A stretch of DNA of 64,000 nt from Nitrosospira sp. 56-18 (GTDB lineage Bacteria > Pseudomonadota > Gammaproteobacteria > Burkholderiales > Nitrosomonadaceae): the NCBI GenBank assembly GCA_001899235.1, contig MKVR01000014.1:58350-122349 (forward strand), in the 5' to 3' direction. Below are positions 13,820 through 23,118 of the stretch, piece after piece. The translations under genes and the position numbers were made by a program. Position 1 is the stretch's first letter, and every line of letters starts with the position of its first letter. The notes under the pieces are model-generated. The model was not told the DNA's origin, did not search any database, and was given only the letters and a program-made list of their open reading frames with translations.

Positions 13820-15499
13820 ATGGCCACCGAAAAGGCTGCTCCAAAAATCAACCCATTCGCCGGCAAAGCGGTCCCAGCGGATATGCTCACGAATGTACCC
13901 CGGCTTGTTACCGCCTACTATGCGAAAATCCCTGACTGGTCCGTACCGGCCCAAAGAGTTGCCTTTGGAACCTCGGGGCACCGCGGTTCCTCTCTGGAAA
14001 CCAGCTTCAACGAATGGCACGTACTCGCCGTTACCCAAGCCATCTGCCAATACCGAAGGCAAACGAACATAGATGGGCCGCTGTTTCTCGGCATCGACAC
14101 CCATGCGCTTTCCGAACCTGCCTTTGCCAGCGCGCTGGAAGTGCTTGCCGCTAACGGCGTGGACGTAATGCTGGCAAGCGGGGGGGAATATACCCCCACC
14201 CCCGCAGTTTCACATGCCATACTGACATACAACCAGGGACGAAGCGCAAAACTTGCGGATGGCATCGTGATCACGCCATCGCACAACCCGCCGGACAGCG
14301 GCGGATTCAAATACAACCCGTATCATGGCGGGCCGGCCGGCGTCGAAGCCACCGCCATAATCGAATCCCTTTCCAATGAGTTTCTAAAAAATAATCTTTC
14401 GGGGGTTCGAAGGACAGGCTTTGAAAAGGCATTGGCTGCTCCCACCACGCATGTTCACAGTTTTCTCGATAGCTATGTCGGTGATCTCGGGGCTGTGATC
14501 GATATGTCCTCGATTCGCGAATCGGGCATCCGCATGGGGGTGGATCCGCTAGGTGGCGCAGGAGTCCATTATTGGGAAGCCATTGCTGCGCGCTACGGCA
14601 TCGACCTTGAAGTTGTAAACAAGACAGTAGATCCCACTTTCCGCTTTATGACTCTGGATTGGGATGGGAAGGTTCGCATGGATCCGTCCTCATCCTACGC
14701 CATGCAGGGGCTGATCGGCTTGAAAGACAGTTTCGATATTGCCTTTGCCTGCGATACCGATCACGACCGGCATGGTATCGTCACCCGAAGCTCGGGCCTG
14801 CTGCCCGCCGATCATTACCTCTCGGCTGCCATTCACTATCTTTTTGCCAACAGGCCGAAATGGAACGCCAATGTGGCGATCGGGAAAACGGTAGTAAGCA
14901 GCCACATGATCGATCGGGTTGCGGGCGGAGCCGGCAGAAAACTATATGAGACGCCAGTTGGATTCAAATGGTTTGTAGATGGCCTGCTCGATAGCTCCCT
15001 GGGTTTTTGTGGGGAGGAAAGTGCAGGGGCTTCCTTTCTTCGCATCGATGGCACCGCCTGGACAACAGATAAGGACGGGATCACGGCGGCACTGCTGTCA
15101 GCGGAAATAACGGGGAGAATGGGAAAGGACCCCGGAGAAATATACCGCGGGCTGGAACAGGATTTTGGCAAATTCTTCTTCGAACGCGTCGATGCTCCGG
15201 CAACACCCGACCAGAAGAAAATCCTGGCCGGACTCTCGCCGCAACAGGTGCTCTCCAAGGAGCTCGCCGGGGAGAAAATAGAGACGATCCTTACTCGTGC
15301 GCCGGGCAACGACGCTTCCATAGGCGGCATCAAAGTCATGGCAAAAAATGGATGGTTTGCCGCGCGCCCATCCGGCACGGAAAATATCTATAAGATCTAC
15401 GCGGAAAGTTTTAACGGCACGGATCATCTGCAGCACATTGTCGATGAGGCCCAATCCATCGTTAGCGCCGCCCTGGCTGGGGCCAAGCCAGCGGCATAG
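13820..15499 (+). CDS. pgm: Phosphoglucomutase (alpha-D-glucose phosphate-specific)
   Basis: Interconverts glucose-1-P and glucose-6-P, linking glycogen or sugar-nucleotide metabolism to glycolysis. The start is the ATG at 13820 (MATEKAAPK); the frame extends 14 codons further upstream. Motifs: RVAFGTSGHRGSS, the phosphoserine loop ITPSHNPPDSGGFKYNPY, the metal loop CDTDHDRHG, the sugar-binding CGEESAGASF, and the phosphate-binding RPSGTENIYKIYAES. At 559 aa it matches the PgmA type rather than the shorter phosphomannomutases. Confidence 0.94.
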   Translation: MATEKAAPKINPFAGKAVPADMLTNVPRLVTAYYAKIPDWSVPAQRVAFGTSGHRGSSLETSFNEWHVLAVTQAICQYRRQTNIDGPLFLGIDTHALSEPAFASALEVLAANGVDVMLASGGEYTPTPAVSHAILTYNQGRSAKLADGIVITPSHNPPDSGGFKYNPYHGGPAGVEATAIIESLSNEFLKNNLSGVRRTGFEKALAAPTTHVHSFLDSYVGDLGAVIDMSSIRESGIRMGVDPLGGAGVHYWEAIAARYGIDLEVVNKTVDPTFRFMTLDWDGKVRMDPSSSYAMQGLIGLKDSFDIAFACDTDHDRHGIVTRSSGLLPADHYLSAAIHYLFANRPKWNANVAIGKTVVSSHMIDRVAGGAGRKLYETPVGFKWFVDGLLDSSLGFCGEESAGASFLRIDGTAWTTDKDGITAALLSAEITGRMGKDPGEIYRGLEQDFGKFFFERVDAPATPDQKKILAGLSPQQVLSKELAGEKIETILTRAPGNDASIGGIKVMAKNGWFAARPSGTENIYKIYAESFNGTDHLQHIVDEAQSIVSAALAGAKPAA

Positions 15500-15638
15500 C
15501 GGCTCGGACCACGCCCGGCGCCAGGGGGATGCTCCACCCGGCACGACCCGATTTGCCGCAAACAGTCCTGATTTGCAAGGTTCGCCGGCTATATGGCGTG
15601 GCGGATTACCTGATACGCTTGATTGATGGAGGTGCAAA

Positions 15639-16655
15639 ATGCAACTGGGAATGATCGGATTGGGACGGATGGGAATCAACATGGTCGGCCGCCTGCTCAA
15701 AGCAGGTCACGAATGCGTGGTCTACGATGAACGGGCGGAGGCGGTGAACGAACTTCAACAGCAGGGTGCCATCGGAACGGGTACATTGGAGGAATTCGTT
15801 GACGGATTGGCCAAGCCCCGCGCAATGTGGCTAATGGTCCCCGCGGCCGTAGTTGACGGACTTATTGCAAAGCTGATGGCCCTTGCCGATCCCGGCGACA
15901 TCATCATCGACGGCGGCAACTCCTACTATCACGACGATATCAGGCGCGGCGCGGATCTCCTGTCCAAAGGCATACATTATGTCGACGTGGGAACAAGCGG
16001 CGGCGTAGCGGGACGGGAACGCGGGTACTGTCTGATGATAGGAGGGGACGAGAAAGTCGTTCAGCGCCTGGATCCCATCTTTGCCGCACTCGCGCCCGGC
16101 ATTGGAGCGGCCCCGCGCACACCGGGACGCAAGCAAAAGGGAACAGCCGAGCAGGGGTACCTCCACTGCGGTCCGTACGGAGCCGGCCATTTCGTGAAGA
16201 TGGTGCATAACGGGATTGAGTATGGCCTGATGGCCGCCTATGCGGAAGGACTGAATATCCTGCACAGCGCGAATGCAGGCAAGCGTGTGCTGGAAGCGGA
16301 CGCGGAAACGACACCGATGCGCAACCCTGAATTCTACCAGTACGAACTGGATCTGCCCGAAATCGCCGAGGTCTGGAGGCGGGGCAGCATCGTTGCTTCC
16401 TGGTTGCTCGACCTGACTGCGGAAGCCTTGCTGGAAGATGCCACTCTGGCTGGGTTTTCCGGCAGGGTGTCCGATTCGGGCGAGGGAAGATGGACCACGC
16501 TGGCCGCGGTGGATGAGGGTGTGCCGGTCCCGGTGATTAGCGCGGCACTCTTCAGCCGCTTTGAGTCGCGCGGCAATGCCGAATTCGCTGACCGGTTGCT
16601 CTCGGCGATGAGAAAACGATTCGGGGGACATCACGAAAAGAAGGAGGAAGGCTAA
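15639..16655 (+). CDS. gnd: 6-phosphogluconate dehydrogenase, short decarboxylating form
   Basis: Oxidative decarboxylation of 6-phosphogluconate to ribulose-5-P. The N-terminal Rossmann motif is [31 protein letters not shown] and [20 protein letters not shown] are substrate motifs; [16 protein letters not shown] holds the catalytic Lys and Asn. At 338 aa it is the short form, often NAD-preferring, rather than the ~470-aa enterobacterial enzyme. GGAGG precedes the ATG. The stop codon overlaps the zwf start by one base (TAATG). Confidence 0.94.
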   Translation: MQLGMIGLGRMGINMVGRLLKAGHECVVYDERAEAVNELQQQGAIGTGTLEEFVDGLAKPRAMWLMVPAAVVDGLIAKLMALADPGDIIIDGGNSYYHDDIRRGADLLSKGIHYVDVGTSGGVAGRERGYCLMIGGDEKVVQRLDPIFAALAPGIGAAPRTPGRKQKGTAEQGYLHCGPYGAGHFVKMVHNGIEYGLMAAYAEGLNILHSANAGKRVLEADAETTPMRNPEFYQYELDLPEIAEVWRRGSIVASWLLDLTAEALLEDATLAGFSGRVSDSGEGRWTTLAAVDEGVPVPVISAALFSRFESRGNAEFADRLLSAMRKRFGGHHEKKEEG

Positions 16656-18061
16656 TGAGCGGGATAACGGATACATCCACAAATTCTCCCGCCTCAGGCG
16701 CCCTGGTACTGTTCGGCGTCACCGGAGATCTCGCCTACAAAAAAATTTTTCCGGCGCTTTATGCCCTGATCAGGCAGAAAGCGCTCGATGTGCCTGTCAT
16801 CGGCGTCGCATCGAGCCGCTGGAATCTTGACCAACTCCGCGAACGCGTGATCGAATCACTGAAAAAATGGGGAAAGATCGACGACCAGGATGCGCTCGAT
16901 CGCCTTCTCAAGCTGTTTCGCTATGTGCCGGGAGACTACAACAATCCGGATACTTTCCAGGCGCTCAAGCGCGCGCTGAAGGACATCGGGCGGCCCACCT
17001 ATTATCTCGCCATTCCCCCCTCGCTTTTCGAAACCGTCATCACCGCGCTGGGTTCCGTCGGGTTGGCGAAGGATGCGAGCGTGATCGTCGAAAAACCCTT
17101 CGGGCGGGATCTCGCCTCTGCTCAGGAACTCAATCGGGTTGCCCGCTCCGTGTTCCCGGATGAATCGATCTTCCGCATCGATCATTTTCTCGGAAAGGAG
17201 GCGATCATGAATATCCTCTATTTCCGCTTCGCCAATTCCTTCCTCGAGCCGATATGGAACCGTAATTATATAGCCAGCGTCCAGATCACCCTTGCCGAGA
17301 ATTTTGGCGTGGAAGGACGCGGGGCGTTTTACGAATCGGCGGGTTGTCTGCGCGACGTGATCCAGAATCACCTGTTTCAGATCGTCGCTCTGCTTGCAAT
17401 GGAACCGCCCTCTTACAAGGGCTTCCGAGCCGTCCAGGAGGAAAAGGCCGGCGTCTTCAAAGCCATGCGGCCAATCGATCCGGACGAAGTCGTGCGCGGC
17501 CAGTATGCAGGCTACCGCGAGGAGAAGGGTGTAAACCCGGACTCGGATGTGGAAACATTCTGCGCCTTGCGTCTTCATATCGACTCGTGGCGCTGGGAGG
17601 GAGTGCCGTGGTACTTGCGTTCCGGCAAGTTTCTCGCGGATACCGCCACTGAAGTTGTCGTTCAGTTGAAATCACCGCCGCAAAAGTTGTTTGCCGATTC
17701 GGCACGCGCGGCGTGCGACGCCAACTATTTTCGCTTTCGCCTTTCTCCTGTTTCCACTATCGCGCTGGCCGCTCGAGTCAAGCGCGGCGGGAAGGAATTC
17801 ATTGGCGACCAGGAGGAACTCTGTCTGGTGGAGGAACACTTTGGTCAGGAATTGCCCTACGAAAGGCTGTTGCATGATGCGATGATCGGCGAGGGCGCAT
17901 TGTTTGCCCGGGAAGAAGCAGTCGAAGCCGCCTGGGTGGCGGTGGATGACGTGCTAACCAGACACCATTCCGCGCTTCCCTATGAGCGCGGCAGTTGGGG
18001 GCCGGGAGCCGCCGACGCTCTGATCGAACCTGATGGCTGCTGGCATAATCCACAAACATAA
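16655..18061 (+). CDS. zwf: Glucose-6-phosphate 1-dehydrogenase
   Basis: First step of the oxidative pentose phosphate pathway. The nucleotide-binding motif is [19 protein letters not shown]. The active-site signature [15 protein letters not shown] contains the catalytic His region. At 468 aa it is slightly short for the family but appears complete. It is coupled to gnd by a one-base overlap. No 6-phosphogluconolactonase gene lies beside it, so the middle step must be encoded elsewhere or occur spontaneously. The last codons and stop are part of a 14-bp tandem duplication. Confidence 0.95.
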   Translation: MSGITDTSTNSPASGALVLFGVTGDLAYKKIFPALYALIRQKALDVPVIGVASSRWNLDQLRERVIESLKKWGKIDDQDALDRLLKLFRYVPGDYNNPDTFQALKRALKDIGRPTYYLAIPPSLFETVITALGSVGLAKDASVIVEKPFGRDLASAQELNRVARSVFPDESIFRIDHFLGKEAIMNILYFRFANSFLEPIWNRNYIASVQITLAENFGVEGRGAFYESAGCLRDVIQNHLFQIVALLAMEPPSYKGFRAVQEEKAGVFKAMRPIDPDEVVRGQYAGYREEKGVNPDSDVETFCALRLHIDSWRWEGVPWYLRSGKFLADTATEVVVQLKSPPQKLFADSARAACDANYFRFRLSPVSTIALAARVKRGGKEFIGDQEELCLVEEHFGQELPYERLLHDAMIGEGALFAREEAVEAAWVAVDDVLTRHHSALPYERGSWGPGAADALIEPDGCWHNPQT

Positions 18062-18093
18062 TCCACAAACGTGATGCGAAGCGGTCGGAAACA

Positions 18094-18113
18094 GTGTCTC
18101 CCGTTGGAGACAC
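18094..18113 (+). terminator. Perfect 8-bp hairpin downstream of zwf
   Basis: GTGTCTCC, loop CGTT, GGAGACAC. A second short palindrome (GCTCCCGGGGGAGC) follows closely. There is no T-run, so this may be an mRNA 3' stabiliser or a Rho-assisted site rather than a classical intrinsic terminator. Confidence 0.45.
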
Positions 18114-18347
18114 CGAGTGGCTCCCGGGGGAGCGCGGAAGATGGAAAACCGAAACAACCCAATGAAATTAATGATAAAAATAATAGGGAAAATAGCAACA
18201 AGCCATTCGGCTCCATTCCTCCGGCTTGACGAATTCTTTATATTTAAGACACTTTTTTTTCACATAGGCCATGCTAGATTTAAGCTGCATAATGCGATTT
18301 CCACCTTTCATACTTTTTCGTCATAAATTTTTATAAGGGACGTCACT

Positions 18348-19226
18348 ATGGACAGATCACTGTTTCGACTGCTGCCTCTTGCAACGCTCGGCTCCGCTCT
18401 TTTCCTGGTCTCGCTGCCTGCGGCACACGCGGGTACTTTGGCGGAAAATCTGGCCACGATGGAGCAACAAAGCCCGATAGACATCACTTCGCAAGATACG
18501 AAGTTCCAGGCGCTGCCGCCGCTGCAGTTCAACCTGAGCTCGGATACCACGCTCAGCGTGATCAATAACGGCTCGCCTGATGTGTATGCAACCGCCGCCA
18601 GGGCAATCGTTCCCGCGGGTGCAGGATCGGTAACGCTGAACGGAGACACGTATAATCTGGCGCAGTTCCATTTTCACACGCCGGCCGAGAACCTGGAAAA
18701 CGGCCATACCTATCCCATGGAAATGCACCTTGTATTCAGCGATGCCAGCAATAATCTACTCGTGGTAGGCCGATGGGTGGACGCATCCGATGCGCATAAC
18801 CCCCCGCAGACGTCGCTGGACCCCATTTTTTCGGATCTGCCCAAAACCACGACAGAGACGCACGTCTTCAACCACTTCGATCTGAATACGCTCCTGCCAA
18901 GCAACCTGGAATCCTTCCGCTACGACGGCTCGCTGACAACCCCGCCGTTTTCGGAAGGGGTAAAATGGGTTGACCTGGCACAGCCGCTGTATATCTCCCA
19001 GGCCGACATCAATGCATATAGCTCCCTCTTTCCGAATGGCGATGCGCGGGAGATCCAAGATCTCAACGGGCGTATCGTGCTGACGGATGTGCCGGGATTT
19101 GCTTCCGCGGTTCCGGAGCCCGAAACCTATGCCATGCTGCTCGCCGGATTGGCCCTGATAGGCTTTGTAGCCGCCCGGAGAAGCAGGTCCAGGAGTTCGT
19201 TTGGATCGATGGGCTCCATTGCCTAG
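18348..19226 (+). CDS. Exported alpha-carbonic anhydrase with PEP-CTERM sorting signal
   Basis: Reversible hydration of CO2 outside the cytoplasm. A signal peptide (residues 1-28, ending AAHA) precedes the alpha-CA domain with QQSPIDI near its start. The three zinc ligands are visible: His108 and His110 in FHFHTPAEN, and His127 in EMHLVF. From residue 255 the tail is VPEPETYAMLLAGLALIGFV followed by AARRSRSR, a PEP-CTERM motif (Pro-Glu-Pro, transmembrane helix, Arg cluster) of the kind cut by exosortase. AAGGGACG precedes the ATG. No exosortase gene lies in the window. Confidence 0.93.
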   Translation: MDRSLFRLLPLATLGSALFLVSLPAAHAGTLAENLATMEQQSPIDITSQDTKFQALPPLQFNLSSDTTLSVINNGSPDVYATAARAIVPAGAGSVTLNGDTYNLAQFHFHTPAENLENGHTYPMEMHLVFSDASNNLLVVGRWVDASDAHNPPQTSLDPIFSDLPKTTTETHVFNHFDLNTLLPSNLESFRYDGSLTTPPFSEGVKWVDLAQPLYISQADINAYSSLFPNGDAREIQDLNGRIVLTDVPGFASAVPEPETYAMLLAGLALIGFVAARRSRSRSSFGSMGSIA

Positions 19227-19390
19227 CTTGGCTAGCTGGTCATAGAAATTATATTTATATAGTATATAGATAAGGCCGCTCGTGTACGCCCTATATGCGA
19301 AAGCTTCCTTCTTCCTGCATTCCGCCATCTCGACCTCACAGCTGAAGGCAGGAAGAAGTTTCCAGAGGTTGTTGCTGCGATCTTGACCTC

Positions 19391-19435
19391 AGCCGGTTCC
19401 GCGGGCCCTGCCCCGCCCGCGGAACCGGCTTTTTA
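19391..19435 (+). terminator. Strong intrinsic terminator
   Basis: A 15-bp perfect stem, AGCCGGTTCCGCGGG at 19391-19405 pairing with 19416-19430, closes a 10-nt loop and is followed by TTTTT. It lies 165 bp after the carbonic anhydrase and 210 bp before the next gene, so it isolates the two. The remaining spacer from 19436 to 19642 has no obvious feature apart from the ribosome-binding site of the next gene. Confidence 0.85.
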
Positions 19436-19642
19436 TTCCTGCTGTTCTTGTCGCCTGAAAAAGGCTTTCCGGGCGCTTCCCTATATTCCCTCCATGCTCC
19501 CGCAACGAAAACCAACGGCGGCCGCTCTCTGCCAAGGAAGTGCGGGACAAAAAGGTTTTTTGGGTCTCTCTGTCGGAATGGATAAAAAAATGGAGTAGTA
19601 TCATTTCCTTCATTCACCTTTTCCAACAGGAAACGTACCACG

Positions 19643-20029
19643 ATGAAATTCACATTCAATAGCTTGACATCAATTGGCGCATTTTTTATCGCCCTGTTTT
19701 TTCTGGGGAACGGCATTGCGCACGCCCAGTCGAACTCAGGGCAGCACTCCGCTCCATGGGGAGATGCTGCAAAAAAACAAGGGGCGAGCCAGGGGAGCAA
19801 TCAGACAAATACAGCGCCCAATGCGGAAAACCCGCCGCCACCGGCGCAGACTGCCAGCTTCGAGCCCAGCGCGACCTCTGAGAGAGATCCCGGGTCATGC
19901 GCCTACTCCACCCCGGAGGACGAGACTTTTCTTTGCAAGATGATCCGGATCTTTTACGGCCCCGATACGCCACGCGGACCCAACCGCGATGTGGAGGAAA
20001 ATCTCTCCGCCGGAGGAGCCGGGGGCTGA
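19643..20029 (+). CDS. Small secreted protein of unknown function, sister 1
   Basis: I do not recognise a family. The 128-aa product has a signal peptide ending AHAQ (about residue 29), a low-complexity Asn/Gln/Pro/Ala middle, and a compact C-terminus. That end has two cysteines (SCAYSTPEDETFLCKM) and then IRIFYGPDTPRGP and DVEENLSAGGAGG. The last ~26 residues align with those of the next gene. AGGAAAC precedes the ATG. It is 16 bp upstream of its sister and probably co-transcribed. It is likely periplasmic or secreted; no function is assigned. Confidence 0.75.
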   Translation: MKFTFNSLTSIGAFFIALFFLGNGIAHAQSNSGQHSAPWGDAAKKQGASQGSNQTNTAPNAENPPPPAQTASFEPSATSERDPGSCAYSTPEDETFLCKMIRIFYGPDTPRGPNRDVEENLSAGGAGG

Positions 20030-20044
20030 TATCGCGGCTTTGAT

Positions 20045-20443
20045 ATGAAAAAACCGCATGAAAGATTTGGCCTCAGGCAGATCCCTGTCAGCGCGGCGAG
20101 ATACGGTAGCATGCTCGCCGCCTTGGGCTGCCTGAGCCATGCAGGCATTGCAATGGCGGAAAAGGAGCCTGCCAAACCGATAACCGTGGAAACGGCGTCC
20201 CCGTTCAAGGGAGAAGACAAGGGGGAAAAAGCGGACAAGCCGGACCAGAATACTTTCCCGCCGCCAAACCCGGCATCTTCCGAAGCATACGATGTGCAAC
20301 CGGGCAACTCGTGGTGGGAGCATGCGGAGGGAGACAGCGTGCTTCGCAGATTCATAAAGCTTTTTTACGGACCAGACCGGCCGCCCGGACCGGATCCGGA
20401 TGTGGATACCAATATATCCGCAGGCGGCGCCGGAGGCGGATAG
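20045..20443 (+). CDS. Small secreted protein of unknown function, sister 2
   Basis: The 132-aa product has an N-terminal signal-like segment (SMLAALGCLSHAGIAMA, cut near residue 38), a charged, Lys/Asp/Pro-rich middle, and the C-terminus FIKLFYGPDRPPGPDPDVD plus TNISAGGAGGG. This matches sister 1 at FYGPD-x-P-x-GP-x2-DV-x2-N-(L/I)-SAGGAGG. The cysteines of sister 1 are replaced by a WWEH segment. The two genes look like a tandem duplication with diverged N-terminal halves and a conserved tail. No known domain is recognised. Confidence 0.72.
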   Translation: MKKPHERFGLRQIPVSAARYGSMLAALGCLSHAGIAMAEKEPAKPITVETASPFKGEDKGEKADKPDQNTFPPPNPASSEAYDVQPGNSWWEHAEGDSVLRRFIKLFYGPDRPPGPDPDVDTNISAGGAGGG

Positions 20444-20987
20444 GCTCCCCGGCAGCCAGAATCCGGTGCGGTAATGATGAATGGCTGAAATCTGTTCATT
20501 GATGAACACTGCCGTTCTAACCCACCCGGCCCATTCCGGAATCAGGTATGGAAAAGTGGGCGCCATCTCTTCAAATTCTCAAAAAAGTTCCACGCGATCT
20601 CCTGCATGCACCATTTCAAACGTGTTTTCGGCGGCCTCCATTCCCGCGGGTTTTGTATCGCCATAACGCCCATTGCTGCCTTCGCGCAAATTCCTTGCCC
20701 CGGAAATAAATTCGCTGTCATAATTAGCTTCCTGGCCACCACTTTCAGGAGATCAAAAACCATTCTTTTATCATGGTTTGGGATAGACCCTGCGATTCCT
20801 GGGCAGCACCGCCAGATTAACCAAATCTTCACTTTCACTTGACATTTAGTTGACGTCTGTTGTGCTAACTTCAGTTACAATCAGAAAATGAAAAAATAAC
20901 GGAAACAGCATTGGGCAAAAGATTTCCGATATTCAAATAGAATAATCTTGACTTAATTTCAATCTTCAACGTGGGGGGAATCATTTA
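20444..20987. other. 544-bp spacer, probable promoter region of the porin
   Basis: No gene is supported; short frames on both strands look random. Near the end, TTGACA at 20839 could be a -35 element, but no good -10 follows at 16-18 nt. The sequence becomes AT-rich from 20860 to 20985. Confidence 0.4.
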
Positions 20988-22625
20988 ATGAAACCTAGTC
21001 TTTCATTAATAGCTGCTGCTTGTTGCCTTGTTTCGACTTCCTTATATGCGCAGGACAAGCAAACCGCGGGAGGCGCGGATGCTTCATCGTCAAAGGGCTA
21101 TACCATAGACCTCTATGTCGATACCAAGACCAAGCAGATCTATGCAGAACCTGGAGAGGGGCGGGTACGCATGGGGTCTTTTGAAAAAGTATCGGATATG
21201 CCGAAAGCTCCCGCAAGCGCCGCTGGGGCTGTCCCGCCCGCTCCCACGAGCAGGGAGGGCGCGGTCGCCGCCACCGCAGCGGCAATTCCCGCGGGCACTG
21301 CCCCTGGTGCGCCAAAACCCGGTGGATTTGGATACTCGGATTGGGTGAAAGCAGACCCGTTCAAGCTGAACCTGAACGGCGATGGCAGCCAGTACATCAA
21401 ACTCGGCATGCTTAACCAGGTTCAGTTGGCATACGAGCAGAACAACCCAGGATCGATGATTCAGAACCAGCCAGTGACCGACACAACCGAAGTCAGCTTG
21501 CGCCGGACCCGTCTGGTATTGCAGGGGCAGCTTACCGATAGAGTGTACTTTTACACGCAATACGGGATCAATAATTTCAACTTCATTGCTCAGCAGAATG
21601 ACAACCGCCATATCGCGGCCATGCCCTACTTTCACGATGCCTTCACCGAGTTGCGCCTGACGCAGGGGCATCAGATGATTGCAGGCGGCGGCCTCTCGAT
21701 GGCTAATGGACTATCGCGCTTCACTTCTCCCAGCGTCAGCACCATCATGACCCTGGATGTTCCTGTCGGGGCGCAGTACGCCACGGAAAGAACCCAACTC
21801 TTCAATAGAAACCTGGGAATCTGGCTTCGCGGCCAGATCAGCAAGTTCCGCTACCGGATAGCCGCGCAGGATTCGTTCCCCGTTACAACCGACGGACTAG
21901 CACAACCCGCTATTTCTCCAACAGTTTCGGATTTTGCCCAGGTTGGCCATAAGAAACAATATGGCGGCATGTTCTACTGGAACTTCTGGGATACGGAACC
22001 CATAACCAATGACTACATGCAAGGAACCTACCTGGGCAAGAAGGACATACTGAATCTCGAAGCCGGCTTCATCACCGAGAAAAATGCGATGTGGACCGGC
22101 ACCAGTCCATCAACCGCCCAATATCACGACATGACCCACTGGTCGGTTGCCATGTTTCTGGACGCGGCGGTGGATAAGGTGAAGGAAACGGCGGTCTCCG
22201 CCTATATCGGTTACTTCGTTTATGATTATGGCCCGAATTATCTCCGGATGAACGGCAATGGCGCGAACACGGCCAATGGCCTTGGCGCAGGGGGAAGTTT
22301 CAATGGAGCAGGCAACACCTTCCCGATGTTCGGCACGGGGGAAGTGTGGTATGCCCAGTTCGGCTATCTGCTGCCCAAGGACCTGATCCCCGGGAATAAC
22401 GGCCAGCTACAGATCTACACCTCCCTGTTGAGCGCAAACTACAAGCGGCTTCACGACCAGATGAATGTCTTCAACGGCGGCGTGAACTGGTTGCTGAAGG
22501 GCCACAACAGCAAGATCACCTTCGACTACCAGAACAGGCCTATTTTCAACTTCGACCCGATGGGCGACATCGTCAAAACCTCCAGCAGGGGACGTTTCGT
22601 ACTCCAGTACCAAGTCGCCTTCTAG
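20988..22625 (+). CDS. OprP/OprO-like outer membrane porin with N-terminal extension
   Basis: Signal peptide MKPSLSLIAAACCLVSTSLYA. A short domain follows (YTIDLYVDTKTKQIYAEPGE), then an Ala/Pro-rich linker (residues ~70-110). The barrel starts near FKLNLNGDGSQYIKLGMLNQ, with repeated aromatic beta strands, and ends in the C-terminal Phe of LQYQVAF, the usual BAM recognition residue. It resembles phosphate-selective porins, but the substrate cannot be read from the sequence. GGGGGGA precedes the ATG. A terminator follows closely, so it is probably monocistronic. Confidence 0.8.
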   Translation: MKPSLSLIAAACCLVSTSLYAQDKQTAGGADASSSKGYTIDLYVDTKTKQIYAEPGEGRVRMGSFEKVSDMPKAPASAAGAVPPAPTSREGAVAATAAAIPAGTAPGAPKPGGFGYSDWVKADPFKLNLNGDGSQYIKLGMLNQVQLAYEQNNPGSMIQNQPVTDTTEVSLRRTRLVLQGQLTDRVYFYTQYGINNFNFIAQQNDNRHIAAMPYFHDAFTELRLTQGHQMIAGGGLSMANGLSRFTSPSVSTIMTLDVPVGAQYATERTQLFNRNLGIWLRGQISKFRYRIAAQDSFPVTTDGLAQPAISPTVSDFAQVGHKKQYGGMFYWNFWDTEPITNDYMQGTYLGKKDILNLEAGFITEKNAMWTGTSPSTAQYHDMTHWSVAMFLDAAVDKVKETAVSAYIGYFVYDYGPNYLRMNGNGANTANGLGAGGSFNGAGNTFPMFGTGEVWYAQFGYLLPKDLIPGNNGQLQIYTSLLSANYKRLHDQMNVFNGGVNWLLKGHNSKITFDYQNRPIFNFDPMGDIVKTSSRGRFVLQYQVAF

Positions 22626-22650
22626 AAAGCTGACAGCAATCCCCTTCCAC

Positions 22651-22699
22651 TGACCCCGAGCATGGCCTGACCTGGCCGTGCCGGGGTCAGGTTCTTTTT
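22651..22699 (+). terminator. Intrinsic terminator of the OprP-like porin gene
   Basis: TGACCCCG at 22651-22658 pairs with CGGGGTCA at 22682-22689; an inner stem GGCC/GGCC extends it. The tract GGTTCTTTTTA follows. It lies 26 bp after the porin stop. Confidence 0.8.
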
Positions 22700-22939
22700 A
22701 GGCCTCCTTCCGCTTGAATTCGCAACAAACCTTGTTTCCTCTCTCCCGTATCTCCTCTTTACTTCCTTTGCGTTCGCGTCGCTATTCCTCCCTTCCAACC
22801 TATCTTTGCATGATTTTCGCACACTAAAGACTGACATGCGAACATGACCGATGGCCATAATCTTTGCCTCGCCGACCGAAAAGGAAAGTGACACTACTTA
22901 TGGCGCCAAGCTTATCACACGAGACTGTTACTCAAACCT

Positions 22940-22966
22940 CCACACATATCTCACAGTTATTTCACC
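22940..22966 (+). promoter_or_regulatory. Three CACA-type direct repeats phased by 11 bp
   Basis: CCACA at 22940, TCACA at 22951 and TCACC at 22962 recur every 11 bp, one helical turn, upstream of the TPP enzyme gene. Such spacing is typical of OmpR/PhoB-family binding sites. The rest of the 22700-23118 spacer shows no gene; a frame open from 22996 is an upstream extension of the next gene. Confidence 0.35.
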
Positions 22967-23118
22967 GATATCTTCCTTGCGTGAAAAAAATGTGAGTGCT
23001 CTTGCGAACAGAAACGGCTGAAGCAAAGCGTAGCATAAGCACAACGATTTTTTGCGCCAGCGGCGGACGAGATACGTGGAGTAAGCCGGCGATTGCCCCT
23101 CCGGCAGGAGATCACGCG

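Noticed and set aside
20542..20842. Small overlapping frames on both strands before the OprP-like porin
   Set aside because: Neither shows a ribosome-binding site, domain or composition typical of the neighbours.
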